This document shows, piece after piece, positions 1-9,236 of a stretch of DNA of 64,000 bases. A program made the translations under genes and the position numbers. The first letter of the stretch is position 1; each line of letters begins with the position of its first letter. This DNA is from Hyphomicrobium album (lineage in GTDB: Bacteria > Pseudomonadota > Alphaproteobacteria > Rhizobiales > Hyphomicrobiaceae): positions 1,178,001-1,242,000 of the forward strand of contig NZ_WMBQ01000002.1 of the NCBI RefSeq assembly GCF_009708035.1, written 5' to 3'. Under the pieces are notes generated by a model, which worked only from the letters and a program-made list of their open reading frames with translations, did no database searches and had not been told where the DNA came from.

Positions 1-552
1 AACACGGCGGCCTTCGCCTTCGCGCTCGGCGTCGTGTTCGTGTTTCTCGTGCTCGCCGCGCAGTTCGAAAGTTTGACGCTGCCCCTGGCCGTCATCCTGA
101 TCGTGCCGATGAGCTTGATCGCCTCGATCACCGGCGTCGTCATGCGCGGAATGGACAACAACATCCTCACGCAGGTCGGCTTCATCGTGCTCATTGGTCT
201 CGCCGCGAAGAACGCGATTCTGATCGTCGAGTTCGCGGCGCAGCTCGAGCAGCAGGGCAAGACCAAGTTCGAGGCGGCGACGGAGGCGGCGCGGCTGCGC
301 ATGCGCCCTATCCTCATGACGTCGCTCGCGTTCATCCTCGGCGTGGTTCCGCTCGTCTGGGCGATCGGCGCCGGCGCCGAGCTGCGGCAGGCACTCGGCA
401 CCGCCGTGTTCGCCGGCATGATCGGCGTCACGTTCTTCGGTCTCATCTTTACGCCGGTGTTCTACGTCACCTGCCGGTGGCTCGGCGACCGCTTCTCGCG
501 CCGTCGTCCAGAGGACGCCGCCCCCGCGGGGGCCGTGCACCCGGCCGAATGA
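1..552 (+). CDS. RND efflux transporter, C-terminal end (partial)
   Basis: The reading frame is open from the first base of the window, so the 5' part lies outside. The 183 visible residues are the C-terminal end of an AcrB/MexB-type inner-membrane pump that expels drugs or solvents using the proton gradient. Visible signs are the hydrophobic helices, the LAAQFESL segment, the LIGLAAKNAILIVEFA segment typical of transmembrane helix 11 of this family, and a MRPILMTSLAF stretch. The protein ends with a polar tail rich in Arg, Pro and Ala. The family is clear; the substrate and partner genes cannot be told from this fragment. Confidence 0.93.
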   Translation, partial: NTAAFAFALGVVFVFLVLAAQFESLTLPLAVILIVPMSLIASITGVVMRGMDNNILTQVGFIVLIGLAAKNAILIVEFAAQLEQQGKTKFEAATEAARLRMRPILMTSLAFILGVVPLVWAIGAGAELRQALGTAVFAGMIGVTFFGLIFTPVFYVTCRWLGDRFSRRRPEDAAPAGAVHPAE

Positions 553-719
553 GCCGCATTGTTTGGAGGCGCCACATGCACCGATCGGTTTTCGCCCGCC
601 GCATGTCGTGGCGCACATAATTCTATCATTGTTGGAGGAGCCCGCCGCCACCTGAAGCGTTGACCTCTGCAACACGTGATTGCTCTGCACCCAGCCAACT
701 CAAGTAAGCGAGGCGCCAG

Positions 720-1178
720 ATGATCAAATTGACTGTCAACGGAGCCCCAGCGACTTTCGACGGCGATCCGTCGATGCCGTTGCTGTGGTTCCTTCGCGAT
801 GTGCAGGGATTGACGGGCACGAAGTTCGGCTGCGGCGTCGCTCAATGTGGCGCTTGCACGGTGCACGTGAACGGCGAGCCGCGCCGCTCCTGCGTGTCCC
901 CCATTGGCACGCTGGAAGGCGCTGACGTCACCACCATCGAGGGCGCGAAGGGCAAGGAGACGGAAGCGGTACGTGCCGCCTGGGTCGCCATCGACGTGCC
1001 GCAGTGCGGCTACTGCCAGTCCGGCCAGATCATGTCGGCCGTAGGCCTGCTCAGCATGAACCCCAAGCCGACGGACGAGGACATCGACCTCGCCATGACC
1101 GGCAACGTCTGCCGCTGCTGCACCTATCACAGAATCCGCGCCGCCATCCACGACGCGGCCGGACGGATGGAGGGCTGA
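720..1178 (+). CDS. (2Fe-2S) small subunit of a molybdenum hydroxylase, IorA type
   Basis: A 152-residue subunit carrying the two [2Fe-2S] clusters of a xanthine-oxidase-family enzyme, passing electrons from the molybdenum centre to cytochrome c. The plant-ferredoxin-like cluster is set by C38, C43, C46 and C58. The second cluster is set by C96, C99, C131 and C133. The usual CRCG sequence reads CRCC here, adding C134. The large subunit starts two bases after the stop, so the genes are co-transcribed. Length and architecture match isoquinoline 1-oxidoreductase alpha subunits and similar aldehyde dehydrogenases; the true substrate is unknown. Confidence 0.93.
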   Translation: MIKLTVNGAPATFDGDPSMPLLWFLRDVQGLTGTKFGCGVAQCGACTVHVNGEPRRSCVSPIGTLEGADVTTIEGAKGKETEAVRAAWVAIDVPQCGYCQSGQIMSAVGLLSMNPKPTDEDIDLAMTGNVCRCCTYHRIRAAIHDAAGRMEG

Positions 1179-1180
1179 GC

Positions 1181-3346
1181 ATGAACGTTCCCGTTTCAGC
1201 CAATCGCCGCCAGTTTTTGCAAGGCTCCGCCGCCGTCGGCCTCGTCGTCGGCTTCCACCTGCCTGGACAAGAGCGCGCGCATGCGGCCGACGCCACGGGC
1301 GAATTCGTGCCGAACGCCTTCATCCGCATCGCCCCCGACAACACGGTGACGGTGCTCTCCAAGCACATCGAGTTCGGCCAGGGACCCTATACCGGTATTG
1401 CCACCATCCTCGCGGAGGAGCTCGACGCCGACTGGGCGCAGATGCGGGTCGAATCCGCACCGGCCGACGCGACGAAGTATGCCAACAGCGCCTTCGGCAT
1501 TCAGGGCACTGGCGGCTCGACGGCCATGGCAAACTCGTGGGATCAGCTGCGTTCGGCGGGTGCCGAGGCACGCGCCCGGCTCGTCGCCGCTGCAGCAAAG
1601 CAGTGGGGCGTCGACGCCGCCTCGATCACGGTCGAAAAGGGCGTCGTCAAGGACGCCTCAGGCAAGCAAGCGACGTTCGGCGAGCTGGCCGAGCTCGCGC
1701 AAAAGACCGAGGTCGCCGGACCCTTCAAGCTAAAGGAGCCGGACGCCTGGAAGCTGATCGGCACGCCGAGGCTGCCGAAGGTCGACACGCTGCCGAAGAC
1801 GAATGGCACGGCGATCTACACCATCGACGTGAAGATGCCGAACATGCTCACCTGCGTGCTCGCGCGGCCGTCGCGCTTCAACGCCAAGGCAAAGTCGTTC
1901 GATCCGGCGCCGGCGCTCGCCATCCCCGGCGTGAAAGAGGTCTTCGCCGTGCCGCAGGGCGTCGCCGTGCTCGCGGAAAACTTCTGGGCGGCGAAGAAGG
2001 GCCGCGATGCGCTCGACGTGATGTGGGACGAGACCGGAACCGAGGCGCGCTCCACCGCCGACATCGTCAAGCAGTACGTCGCTCTCGCCAACACGCGGGG
2101 TACACCGGCGCGCAATGACGGCGACGTCGAGAAGGCGCTCGCGGCCGGCGCGAAGGTGCTCGACGCGACGTACGTCTTCCCCTACCTGGCGCACGCGCCG
2201 ATGGAGCCGAACAACTGCGTCATCCATCGCACCGCCGACGGTGGCGTGGAAATGAACTTCGGGTCGCAGCTGCAGACAGTTGACCAGAACGTCGCCGCCG
2301 CAGTGCTCGGGCTCAAGCCCACGCAGGTGAAGATCAACACTTTGCTCGCGGGCGGCAGTTTCGGCCGCCGTGCGACGCCGGCCGGAGACATGGCAGCGGA
2401 GGCGGCCGAGGTCCTGAAGGGCGCCAAGCACAACGGCCCTATCAAGGTGCTGTGGACGCGCGAGGACGACATCAAGGGCGGCCGCTACCGGCCGATCTTC
2501 GTGCACAAGCTGCGCGGCGCCGTCGACGCGCAGGGAAACATCGTCGCCTGGGACCAGGTGATCGTCGGCCAGTCGTTCATGAAGGGCTCGCCGTTCGAGG
2601 CGGGCATGATCAAGAACGGCATCGATCAGACGATGGTCGAAGGCGCGAGCACGTTGCCCTATCAAATCCCCAACCTGCGCGTTTCGGCGCACATGACCGA
2701 CGTCGGCGTGCCGACCCTCTGGTGGCGCTCGGTCGGCTCGACCCACACGGCGTTCTCGACCGAGACGTTTCTCGATCAGCTGGCCGAGGCGGGCGGCGTC
2801 GATCCGCTCACCATCCGCCGCAAGCTGCTCGCCAAGCATCCCCGTCACTTGGGAGTGCTCGAGCTCGCGGCCGCAAAGGCGGGGTGGGACAAGCCGTTAC
2901 CGCAGGGACGCGCGCGCGGCATCGCCGTGCATGAGTCCTTCAGTTCCTACGTCGCCCACGTCGTCGAGGTGTCTATGGGCGAGGACGGGCTGCCGAAGGT
3001 GGAGCGGGTCGTCGTCGCCGCCGACTGCGGCATCGCCATCAATCCCGATGTGATTGCCGCGCAACTCGAGGGCGGCATGGGTTTTGGCCTGTCGGCAGCG
3101 CTGTTCGCCTCGGTCGATTTAGAGGACGGGCGTGTCGTTCAATCGAATTTTCACGACTATCGGGTGCTGCGGATTAACGAGATGCCCGATGTCGAGGTAC
3201 ATATTGTGCCATCGAAAGAGAAGCCGACCGGCATCGGCGAGCCGGGCACCCCGCCCATCGCTCCGGCCATTGCCAATGCCTGGTCGAAGCTGACCGGCCA
3301 GCGCGTGTTCACGCTGCCGTTCGCGCACTCGGCCGCCAAGGCGTAA
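1181..3346 (+). CDS. Molybdopterin-binding large subunit, IorB-type aldehyde oxidase or dehydrogenase
   Basis: A 721-residue molybdenum-cofactor subunit of the xanthine-oxidase family. The start at 1181 is chosen because it directly follows the small-subunit stop and begins a Tat signal, with RRQFLQG at residues 9-15 followed by a hydrophobic stretch, so the folded complex should be exported to the periplasm. Internal motifs include GGSFGRR, a [10 protein letters not shown] segment and a late GIGEPGTPP segment carrying the expected active-site Glu. IorB-like proteins keep the Tat signal and lack a FAD subunit, which fits the cytochrome c gene that follows. The substrate may be an aldehyde or N-heterocycle; an aldehyde is my inference from the neighbouring alcohol dehydrogenase. 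Confidence 0.92.
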   Translation: MNVPVSANRRQFLQGSAAVGLVVGFHLPGQERAHAADATGEFVPNAFIRIAPDNTVTVLSKHIEFGQGPYTGIATILAEELDADWAQMRVESAPADATKYANSAFGIQGTGGSTAMANSWDQLRSAGAEARARLVAAAAKQWGVDAASITVEKGVVKDASGKQATFGELAELAQKTEVAGPFKLKEPDAWKLIGTPRLPKVDTLPKTNGTAIYTIDVKMPNMLTCVLARPSRFNAKAKSFDPAPALAIPGVKEVFAVPQGVAVLAENFWAAKKGRDALDVMWDETGTEARSTADIVKQYVALANTRGTPARNDGDVEKALAAGAKVLDATYVFPYLAHAPMEPNNCVIHRTADGGVEMNFGSQLQTVDQNVAAAVLGLKPTQVKINTLLAGGSFGRRATPAGDMAAEAAEVLKGAKHNGPIKVLWTREDDIKGGRYRPIFVHKLRGAVDAQGNIVAWDQVIVGQSFMKGSPFEAGMIKNGIDQTMVEGASTLPYQIPNLRVSAHMTDVGVPTLWWRSVGSTHTAFSTETFLDQLAEAGGVDPLTIRRKLLAKHPRHLGVLELAAAKAGWDKPLPQGRARGIAVHESFSSYVAHVVEVSMGEDGLPKVERVVVAADCGIAINPDVIAAQLEGGMGFGLSAALFASVDLEDGRVVQSNFHDYRVLRINEMPDVEVHIVPSKEKPTGIGEPGTPPIAPAIANAWSKLTGQRVFTLPFAHSAAKA

Positions 3347-3356
3347 GGAGAACACC

Positions 3357-3968
3357 ATGCGTGCAGCATCGATCCTGCTCTCCGGGGCCCTGGCGATCAT
3401 CGCGGTGGGTATGGCTGTGTCCGCCGCGCAGCCCGACCCGGTCCAATCTCTCAAGTCCGTGCAGTCTTTCGCATCGATCGCCGACGACAAGCAGCGCTCG
3501 TTGGCGCTGTTTCAGGAGGTTGGTAAAGTCATCACGCACGCGCGCTGCATGAACTGCCACCCGGCAGGCGACCGGCCTTTCCAGGGCGACGACCGGCATC
3601 CGCACATGCCGCTCGTCGTGCGCGGTGTCGACAACTTCGGCGCCATCGGCATGCGCTGCACCACCTGCCACGGACCGGCAAACTTCGATCCGGGCGGCGT
3701 GCCGGGCAATCCCGTGTGGCACCTCGCCCCGATCGAGATGGCGTGGGTCGGCAAGTCGCTCGGTCATATCTGCGAGCAGATCAAGGACCCGAACCGCAAT
3801 GGCGGCAAATCGATGGACGAGCTTCTTCATCACATGGCGGAAGACCCGCTCGTCGGCTGGGGCTGGAATCCTGGCGTCGGCCGCGAGCCGGCGCCCGGAA
3901 CCCAAAAAGAGTTCGGTGCGCTGTTCAAGGCATGGATTGACACGGGAGCCGTCTGTCCGGCTGCTTGA
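3357..3968 (+). CDS. Di-heme c-type cytochrome, electron acceptor of the molybdenum hydroxylase
   Basis: A 203-residue secreted protein with an N-terminal signal peptide ending near AVSAAQP. Two heme c motifs are visible, CMNCH at residues 64-68 and CTTCH at 101-105. A good Shine-Dalgarno (aaggag) lies just before the ATG, overlapping the end of the large-subunit gene. Isoquinoline-oxidoreductase-type operons often carry such a cytochrome, which takes electrons from the Fe-S clusters. No SBP or membrane anchor other than the signal is seen. The role as acceptor is inferred from operon position. Confidence 0.85.
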   Translation: MRAASILLSGALAIIAVGMAVSAAQPDPVQSLKSVQSFASIADDKQRSLALFQEVGKVITHARCMNCHPAGDRPFQGDDRHPHMPLVVRGVDNFGAIGMRCTTCHGPANFDPGGVPGNPVWHLAPIEMAWVGKSLGHICEQIKDPNRNGGKSMDELLHHMAEDPLVGWGWNPGVGREPAPGTQKEFGALFKAWIDTGAVCPAA

Positions 3969-3995
3969 TACGCGAGCGACGCGCGAGGTGTGCGC

Positions 3996-5012
3996 ATGAA
4001 CGTCATTGCAGCTGACCGGCGTGGAGGCACGGCGCGCGACGCGTGGGATGTAGTGCGCGCCTGGCTCGACGAGCAGGGGCAGGTCGCCATCGCCACCGTC
4101 GTGTCGACGTGGGGATCAGCGCCGGTGCCGGCCGGTGGACAACTCGTCGTGGCGCCCGGCGACCGGTTCGAAGGCTCGGTGTCGGGCGGCTGCGTCGAGG
4201 TTGACGTTCTCGTCGAGGCGGCGGATGTGATGGCCTCCGGCAAACCGCGGCTGATCGAGTACGGCGTTAGCGAGGAAACGGCGTGGCGTGCCGGCCTGCC
4301 GTGCGGCGGCAAGCTCACCGTTCTGATCGAGCCGCTGACCCGGGCTGATATCGCCTTCGTCGACGGCATCATCGAGGCGCGCCGCGAGCGCCGAACGGTC
4401 GTGGTGACCTCGCGCATTGGCGACGGTTCGCGGCGCGTGCACGCCGCAGACGAAGCCTTGCCGACCGTATTGGCAAGTTTCATTGCATCCGCCACCGGCG
4501 GTCTCATCGACACCCCCGAAGGGCAGCTTTTCGTGCAGCCACTCGTGCCGCCGCTGCGCATCATCGTGGCCGGTGCGACCCACATCGGGCAGGTATTCGC
4601 GGAGCTGGCGCGCCAAATCGGCTACGCCGTCACCGTCGTCGATCCGCGCTCTGTGTTCGCCAGCGAAGAGCGGTTCGGGGCCGCGGCGACGATCGCCGAA
4701 TGGCCGGAGGCTTCCTTCGATAAGCTGGGGCTCGACAGACGGACGGCGGTCGTGGCGCTGACCCACGCCTCGCACATCGACGACGAAGCGCTGACGGCGG
4801 CGCTGCGCTCGCCCTGCATGTATATCGGCGCGCTGGGCTCGCGGGCGACGCACGCCAAACGTTTGGATCGCCTGGGCGCCGCCGGCTTCAGCACAGAGGA
4901 TCTGCAGCGCATCCATGCTCCGATAGGTCTCAACATCGGTGCCAAGGGGCCGGCCGAGATCGCCGTATCCATCCTCGCGGAAATCATCAAAGTCTCCCGC
5001 GGTGCGGCCTGA
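3996..5012 (+). CDS. XdhC/CoxI family cofactor-insertion factor
   Basis: A 338-residue XdhC-like protein. Members of this family bind sulfurated molybdenum cofactor and insert it into xanthine-oxidase-type enzymes. The N-terminal CoxI-type region contains VSTWGSAPVPAGG and SVSGGCVE, and the C-terminal half is Rossmann-like with the IGALGSRATHAKR motif. A GTG two codons upstream (3990) is a possible alternative start. The gene overlaps the next one by 11 bases. The position in the operon ties it to maturation of the IorAB-like enzyme. Confidence 0.9.
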   Translation: MNVIAADRRGGTARDAWDVVRAWLDEQGQVAIATVVSTWGSAPVPAGGQLVVAPGDRFEGSVSGGCVEVDVLVEAADVMASGKPRLIEYGVSEETAWRAGLPCGGKLTVLIEPLTRADIAFVDGIIEARRERRTVVVTSRIGDGSRRVHAADEALPTVLASFIASATGGLIDTPEGQLFVQPLVPPLRIIVAGATHIGQVFAELARQIGYAVTVVDPRSVFASEERFGAAATIAEWPEASFDKLGLDRRTAVVALTHASHIDDEALTAALRSPCMYIGALGSRATHAKRLDRLGAAGFSTEDLQRIHAPIGLNIGAKGPAEIAVSILAEIIKVSRGAA

Positions 5013-5613
5013 CGGCGACATCGCCGCCGTGGTGCTCGCCGCCGGCGCCTCGCGGCGCTTTGGTGAAGCCAATAAGCTATTGTCCGAGATCGGCGGACGC
5101 ACTCTGATCGAACGGGTCGTCGCCGCCTTGGCCGCGGCAGACGTCGGCGACATCTTGGTGGTCACAGGTTGGGACCGTGAGGCCGTCGAAGCGGCGCTGC
5201 GCGGCCAACGCGTGCGTTTCGTTCACAATGAGCGCTGGGACGAGGGCATGGGAGCGTCGATCGCGGCAGGCATCGCCGCTGTCGAGGCGGCGGCATCCGG
5301 CGCATTCGTCGTTCCCGCCGACTTGCCTATGCTGACGCCACAAGCCATCGCATCGTTGATCGCGGCATTCCGGGCTGCGGGCGGCAATCGCATCGTCTTC
5401 CCGACCACTTCTGCCGGCGAGCAGCGCAATCCCGTGCTCTGGCCGCGCGCGCATTTTGGCGCGCTTCTGTCATTGCCGCCGGAGAAGGGGGCCAAAGCTC
5501 TGCTGCAGCTCATTGCCGCCCAATGTCTGCCGGTCGCCGTCGACGATGCTTTGCTCAGCGACGTGGACACGTCGGCCGACCTCGACGCGTTGCGTGGCGA
5601 GGATCAGAGTTAG
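5002..5613 (+). CDS. MobA-like nucleotidyltransferase (molybdenum cofactor cytidylyltransferase type)
   Basis: A 203-residue NTP-transferase. The VVLAAGASRRFG nucleotide-binding motif is near the N-terminus and FVVPADLPMLTP holds the metal-binding Asp. The start is taken as GTG at 5002, inside the end of the XdhC gene, because the conserved domain begins about ten residues later; longer starts would add an unrelated basic tail. MocA/MobA-like proteins of this kind attach CMP or GMP to molybdopterin. Xanthine-oxidase-family enzymes in bacteria usually need the CMP form, so MocA activity is likely, but sequence alone does not prove it. Confidence 0.87.
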   Translation: MRPDGDIAAVVLAAGASRRFGEANKLLSEIGGRTLIERVVAALAAADVGDILVVTGWDREAVEAALRGQRVRFVHNERWDEGMGASIAAGIAAVEAAASGAFVVPADLPMLTPQAIASLIAAFRAAGGNRIVFPTTSAGEQRNPVLWPRAHFGALLSLPPEKGAKALLQLIAAQCLPVAVDDALLSDVDTSADLDALRGEDQS

Positions 5614-5800
5614 GCGAAAATGCCCCGCAACTTTTATTCGCCTCCGCGGTCAGGGATAAATTTCCCTATACCTATGGATAAGACTCCCTGCGTTGACAGG
5701 AAATACGGGCAAGCGCAGGCTCCAAAGTTCCCGGCGAGGCTCGCCATGCGAGCTGCTTTCGAGCGGCCGTGCGCGCGCCCGGGCGGGACTGGAGGAAGCC

Positions 5801-7519
5801 ATGAACCGAACGAAGGACGCTCTCGTCCGTTCCTGTATTGGTGCAGCGATCGTTTACTGCGGCGTGAGCGCAGCGAGCGCCCAGGAGATCGAGCAGAGCG
5901 CGGCGAAAGCCGCAGCGAGCGCACCGGCGACGGCGGTCACGCAGGAGCAGCTGAGCGCGGCCGCGAAGGACGCGAACAACTTCCTCCACACCAACGGCAA
6001 CTACGACCAGACGCGCTACTTCCCCGGCAAGCAGATCGACACGTCTAACGTCGGCAAGATGCATCCGGCTTGGATATTCCAGACGGAGGTGAAGGAGTCG
6101 TTGGAGACGACGCCGATCGTCGTCAACGGCGTCATGTATGTCACCACGTCCTTCAATCACGTCTACGCACTCAACGCCAAGACGGGCGAGCAGTACTGGC
6201 ACTACAAGCACAAGATGGGGCCAATCACGACCTACTGCTGCGGTCCGAACAATCGCGGCGTCGCCGTCAATGGCGACAAGGTCTTCATGGGGACGCTCGA
6301 CGCCAAGCTGGTGGCGCTCGACGCGAAAACGGGCAGTCTCGTCTGGGAAACGCAGATCGCCGACCCGGAACTCGGCTACAGCGAGACGATGGCTCCCACC
6401 GCCGTCAACGGCAAGATCCTCATCGGCACTAACGGCGGCGAATACGGTATCCGTGGCTTCGTGCGCGCCTACGATGCCGAGACCGGCAAGCAGGTGTGGA
6501 ATTTCGATACCATCCCCGAGAAGTCGGTTGGCGTGTGGGCGACGCACGATGCGACAGGCCGCGACATGCATCGCGATATCGCGGCGGAGAAGGCGGCGTT
6601 TGAGAAGAACGGCGACCCCTACAAAACACTCGGCGGCGGAGTGTGGCAGAACCCGGCCGTCGATCTCAAGACCAACCGCATCTACTTCGTTGTCGGCAAT
6701 CCGTCCCCTGATCTCGACGGCTCGCTACGTCCCGGCGACAACCTCTATACGGACTCTCTTGTCGCTGTGGACCTGGAGACCGGGAAGTATGTCTGCCACT
6801 TCCAGTACATTGCGCATGACGTGTGGGACCTCGACGCGGTGAGCCCGCCGATCCTGGTCGACGTCAAAGGCAAGGACGGCAAGACGGTTCCCGGCGTTAT
6901 TCACGGCGGCAAGACCGGCCACGTCTATGTGCACAATCGCGACGACTGCAGCCTCATCCGCTTCTCCGACGCCATGGTGGCGCAGGAGAACATGTGGGTG
7001 CTGCCTACCAAGGAGGGCGCGCGCATGCTGCCGGGCGCCAACGGTGGCGTCGAGTGGTCGCCGATGGCGGTCAACCCCGAGCTGGCCCTCGCCTACGCCG
7101 TCAACCTGCATCAGCCGATGACGTACCACGTCGAAAGCTCACCCTATCCGGATGGCAAGCTGTGGCTGGGCGGCGCCTTCAAAGTCATCCCGACCGAGGA
7201 GCAGGCAGGCAACATCACGGCGGTCGACTACAACACCGGCAAGATCAAGTGGCAGGTAAAGACGCCGCAGCCGATGATGGGTGGAGCGTTCACCACTGCC
7301 GGTGGCTTGATGTTCACCGGCGAAGCCAACGGCTGGTTCCGTGCCTATGACGCAGCCAGCGGTAAGGTGCTGTGGTCGTTCCAGGCGGGCGCGGGCGTCA
7401 ATGCGCCAGCATCGTCGTATGGCGTCGACGGCAAGCAGTACATCGTCGTCGGTGCGGGAGGCAACACGCAGATCGACTTCAAGCGCGGTAACAACATTAT
7501 CGCGTTCACCGTGGACTGA
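5801..7519 (+). CDS. PQQ-dependent alcohol dehydrogenase, predicted lanthanide type
   Basis: A 572-residue periplasmic quinoprotein. The ATG at 5801 is preceded by ggagg and opens a Sec signal ending at AASAQE. Adjacent cysteines C146-C147 match the disulfide over PQQ. Repeated DAKTG..W propeller docking motifs are present. Metal ligands by family comparison are E214 in GGEYGIRG and N300 in VVGNPSPD, and the catalytic Asp is D343 in HDVWDLD. The residue two after it is D345; Ca-dependent enzymes such as MxaF have Ala there, while XoxF, ExaF and PedH have Asp, which binds a lanthanide. No mxaG or pqq genes are nearby. Substrate class (methanol or longer alcohols) is undecided. Confidence 0.93.
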   Translation: MNRTKDALVRSCIGAAIVYCGVSAASAQEIEQSAAKAAASAPATAVTQEQLSAAAKDANNFLHTNGNYDQTRYFPGKQIDTSNVGKMHPAWIFQTEVKESLETTPIVVNGVMYVTTSFNHVYALNAKTGEQYWHYKHKMGPITTYCCGPNNRGVAVNGDKVFMGTLDAKLVALDAKTGSLVWETQIADPELGYSETMAPTAVNGKILIGTNGGEYGIRGFVRAYDAETGKQVWNFDTIPEKSVGVWATHDATGRDMHRDIAAEKAAFEKNGDPYKTLGGGVWQNPAVDLKTNRIYFVVGNPSPDLDGSLRPGDNLYTDSLVAVDLETGKYVCHFQYIAHDVWDLDAVSPPILVDVKGKDGKTVPGVIHGGKTGHVYVHNRDDCSLIRFSDAMVAQENMWVLPTKEGARMLPGANGGVEWSPMAVNPELALAYAVNLHQPMTYHVESSPYPDGKLWLGGAFKVIPTEEQAGNITAVDYNTGKIKWQVKTPQPMMGGAFTTAGGLMFTGEANGWFRAYDAASGKVLWSFQAGAGVNAPASSYGVDGKQYIVVGAGGNTQIDFKRGNNIIAFTVD

Positions 7520-7562
7520 GGCGGCGCCCTCGCCGAGGGCACCGTGCTCCACTACATTTGGA

Positions 7563-7590
7563 GACGGGGCTACGCCCCGTCCCTTTATTT
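7563..7590 (+). terminator. Rho-independent terminator after the PQQ dehydrogenase gene
   Basis: An 8-bp perfect stem (gacggggc / gccccgtc) with a three-base loop, followed by a T-rich run (ccctttattt). It lies 43 bases after the dehydrogenase stop and just before the cytochrome gene, so it may be partial and set unequal expression of the two. Confidence 0.7.
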
Positions 7591-7614
7591 GTTCGCCAGC
7601 GGAGGAAGATATCG

Positions 7615-8229
7615 ATGCCGCCAAGCTCCGCTCGCGCTAGCAGCATCCTCGCCGCTGTGACCTCTGGTCTTGTCCTCCTGGGTTCACAAGCGTTCGCTCA
7701 AACCATCGAGGAGAAGGCGCAGGTCTGCTCGGCGTGCCACGGCGAGGCCGGCATCCCGCAAGAGAAAACGACGCCGGTCATCTGGGGGCAGAACGAGGGC
7801 TACCTCTATCTGCAGCTGCGCGACTTCAACAAGGGTTCGCGCAAGAATGAACAGATGTCGCCCATCGCCGCCGACCTGTCGAAGGACGACATGAAGGCGC
7901 TGGCCGCATACTTCACGAAGCTCGCGTGGCCCAATCTGCAGCAGCCTTCCGCCGCGAAGGACGTTTCCACCAAGGCACTAACAGCGGTCGGATCCATCGG
8001 CTGTCCGAGCTGCCATCTCGATCAGCTGCAAGGTGACGGCACCACGGCGCGGTTGGCCGGCCAGCAGAGCGCGTATCTAAAGCAAACGATGCTGGCGTTT
8101 CGCGATGGGTCGCGCGGCAATAACCCCGGCATGTCGGACCTGATGAAGGCGATCTCCCCGGAGGACATCGACGCGATATCGCAGTACGCCGCCGGCCTGC
8201 AGATACTCGGCGGCAGCAACGGGCGCTGA
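7615..8229 (+). CDS. Di-heme cytochrome c, c4-like, partner of the PQQ dehydrogenase
   Basis: A 204-residue exported protein with two cytochrome c domains. The signal peptide ends near SQAFAQT, and the heme motifs are CSACH at residues 38-42 and CPSCH at 130-134. The two half-domains resemble cytochrome c4-type proteins. The ATG at 7615 is preceded by ggagg; longer starts would run through the terminator. It lies directly after the alcohol dehydrogenase gene, so it probably accepts electrons from PQQ and passes them towards an oxidase. Confidence 0.9.
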   Translation: MPPSSARASSILAAVTSGLVLLGSQAFAQTIEEKAQVCSACHGEAGIPQEKTTPVIWGQNEGYLYLQLRDFNKGSRKNEQMSPIAADLSKDDMKALAAYFTKLAWPNLQQPSAAKDVSTKALTAVGSIGCPSCHLDQLQGDGTTARLAGQQSAYLKQTMLAFRDGSRGNNPGMSDLMKAISPEDIDAISQYAAGLQILGGSNGR

Positions 8230-8242
8230 CGTCGGCACAGGT

Positions 8243-9175
8243 CTATTTTGCGGCAAGGCGTGCCCGCAACGTGTCGTTCGCTGCAAGGTCCCTTGCAGTT
8301 TTTCCGCTCTTGTCGCGCAGGCTGGCGTTTGCGCCGTGACTGAGCAATAGCTCGGCGGTGGCCGTGTGTCCGACGGCGGCGGCGATCATTAGCGCCGTGC
8401 GACCGCGGTTGTCGGCATCGTCGATGTGCGCACCGCGCTCGATGAGCAGCTTAATAATTTCGGCCATGTCGCCGGTGCCGGCTTCCTCGGTATAGCCCGC
8501 CGCCCACATCAACGCGGTGAGATCGTTGCCGTACCGTGCATTGGAGGCGACGCCGCGCTCGAGCAACTGCCGCACAACGTCGGGAAAGCCGCGGCCGGCA
8601 GCATAGCAGATCGCCGTCTTGCCAGTGCCATCGGCGACGTTCGGGTCGGCGCCCTTGTCGAGCAGCAAGCGGACGAGCGTGTCGCTGCCCATGAATGCCG
8701 CGGCAGCAATCGGCGTTATGCCGGTGCGTCCCGGCAAATTGACGTCGGCACCATGCCGCAGGAGCACCTCGACCGCCGTTCGGTTGCCCGCTTCGGCTGC
8801 GAGGTACAGCGCCGTCGAGCCGTCGAGGTTGCGCGCATTGATCGCCGCGCCGTTCTGCAAGAACAGATCGACGATCTCGGCTTCTCCGGATTGGGCGGCG
8901 CGGCTGAGCGGCATGGCGCCCAATCGATCGCGTGCCTGCAGCGAGGCGCCGTCCGTGAGTAGCCGGCGGGCCAATGCGGCGCAGCCCTTGTCGGCGGCGG
9001 AAAATAGCGCGGCGTTGACCTCGAGCGTTGTCGCGACGGGTTTGATCTGCTCGTAAGCCTGGTCCTGGCCCTGGCAGACACGCACTTTCGCGGCGGCGGC
9101 AGGGTCGCACGTCGTGGCGCCGACCAGCATGGCGACTGCGGCCGCAATGAATCGGGGTTCGGAGTTGCCGTGCAT
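8243..9175 (-). CDS. Exported ankyrin-repeat protein
   Basis: A 310-residue protein with a hydrophobic N-terminal segment (AAAVAMLVGATTCDPAAAA), probably a signal peptide or lipoprotein-like signal, followed by about seven ankyrin repeats. Typical repeat text is visible, such as GSTALYLAAEAGN and GRTALMIAAAVGH. A Cys-containing stretch precedes the first repeat. Ankyrin repeats bind proteins; no partner can be named. It faces the cytochrome gene tail to tail and follows the cystathionine beta-lyase gene on the same strand. Confidence 0.88.
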   Translation of the reverse strand: MHGNSEPRFIAAAVAMLVGATTCDPAAAAKVRVCQGQDQAYEQIKPVATTLEVNAALFSAADKGCAALARRLLTDGASLQARDRLGAMPLSRAAQSGEAEIVDLFLQNGAAINARNLDGSTALYLAAEAGNRTAVEVLLRHGADVNLPGRTGITPIAAAAFMGSDTLVRLLLDKGADPNVADGTGKTAICYAAGRGFPDVVRQLLERGVASNARYGNDLTALMWAAGYTEEAGTGDMAEIIKLLIERGAHIDDADNRGRTALMIAAAVGHTATAELLLSHGANASLRDKSGKTARDLAANDTLRARLAAK

Positions 9176-9236
9176 GCGCTCATGCTTCACCGAAGCGACC
9201 AGCGACGCAAGCCTCCAAACGCCGTCAAGCTTACGA

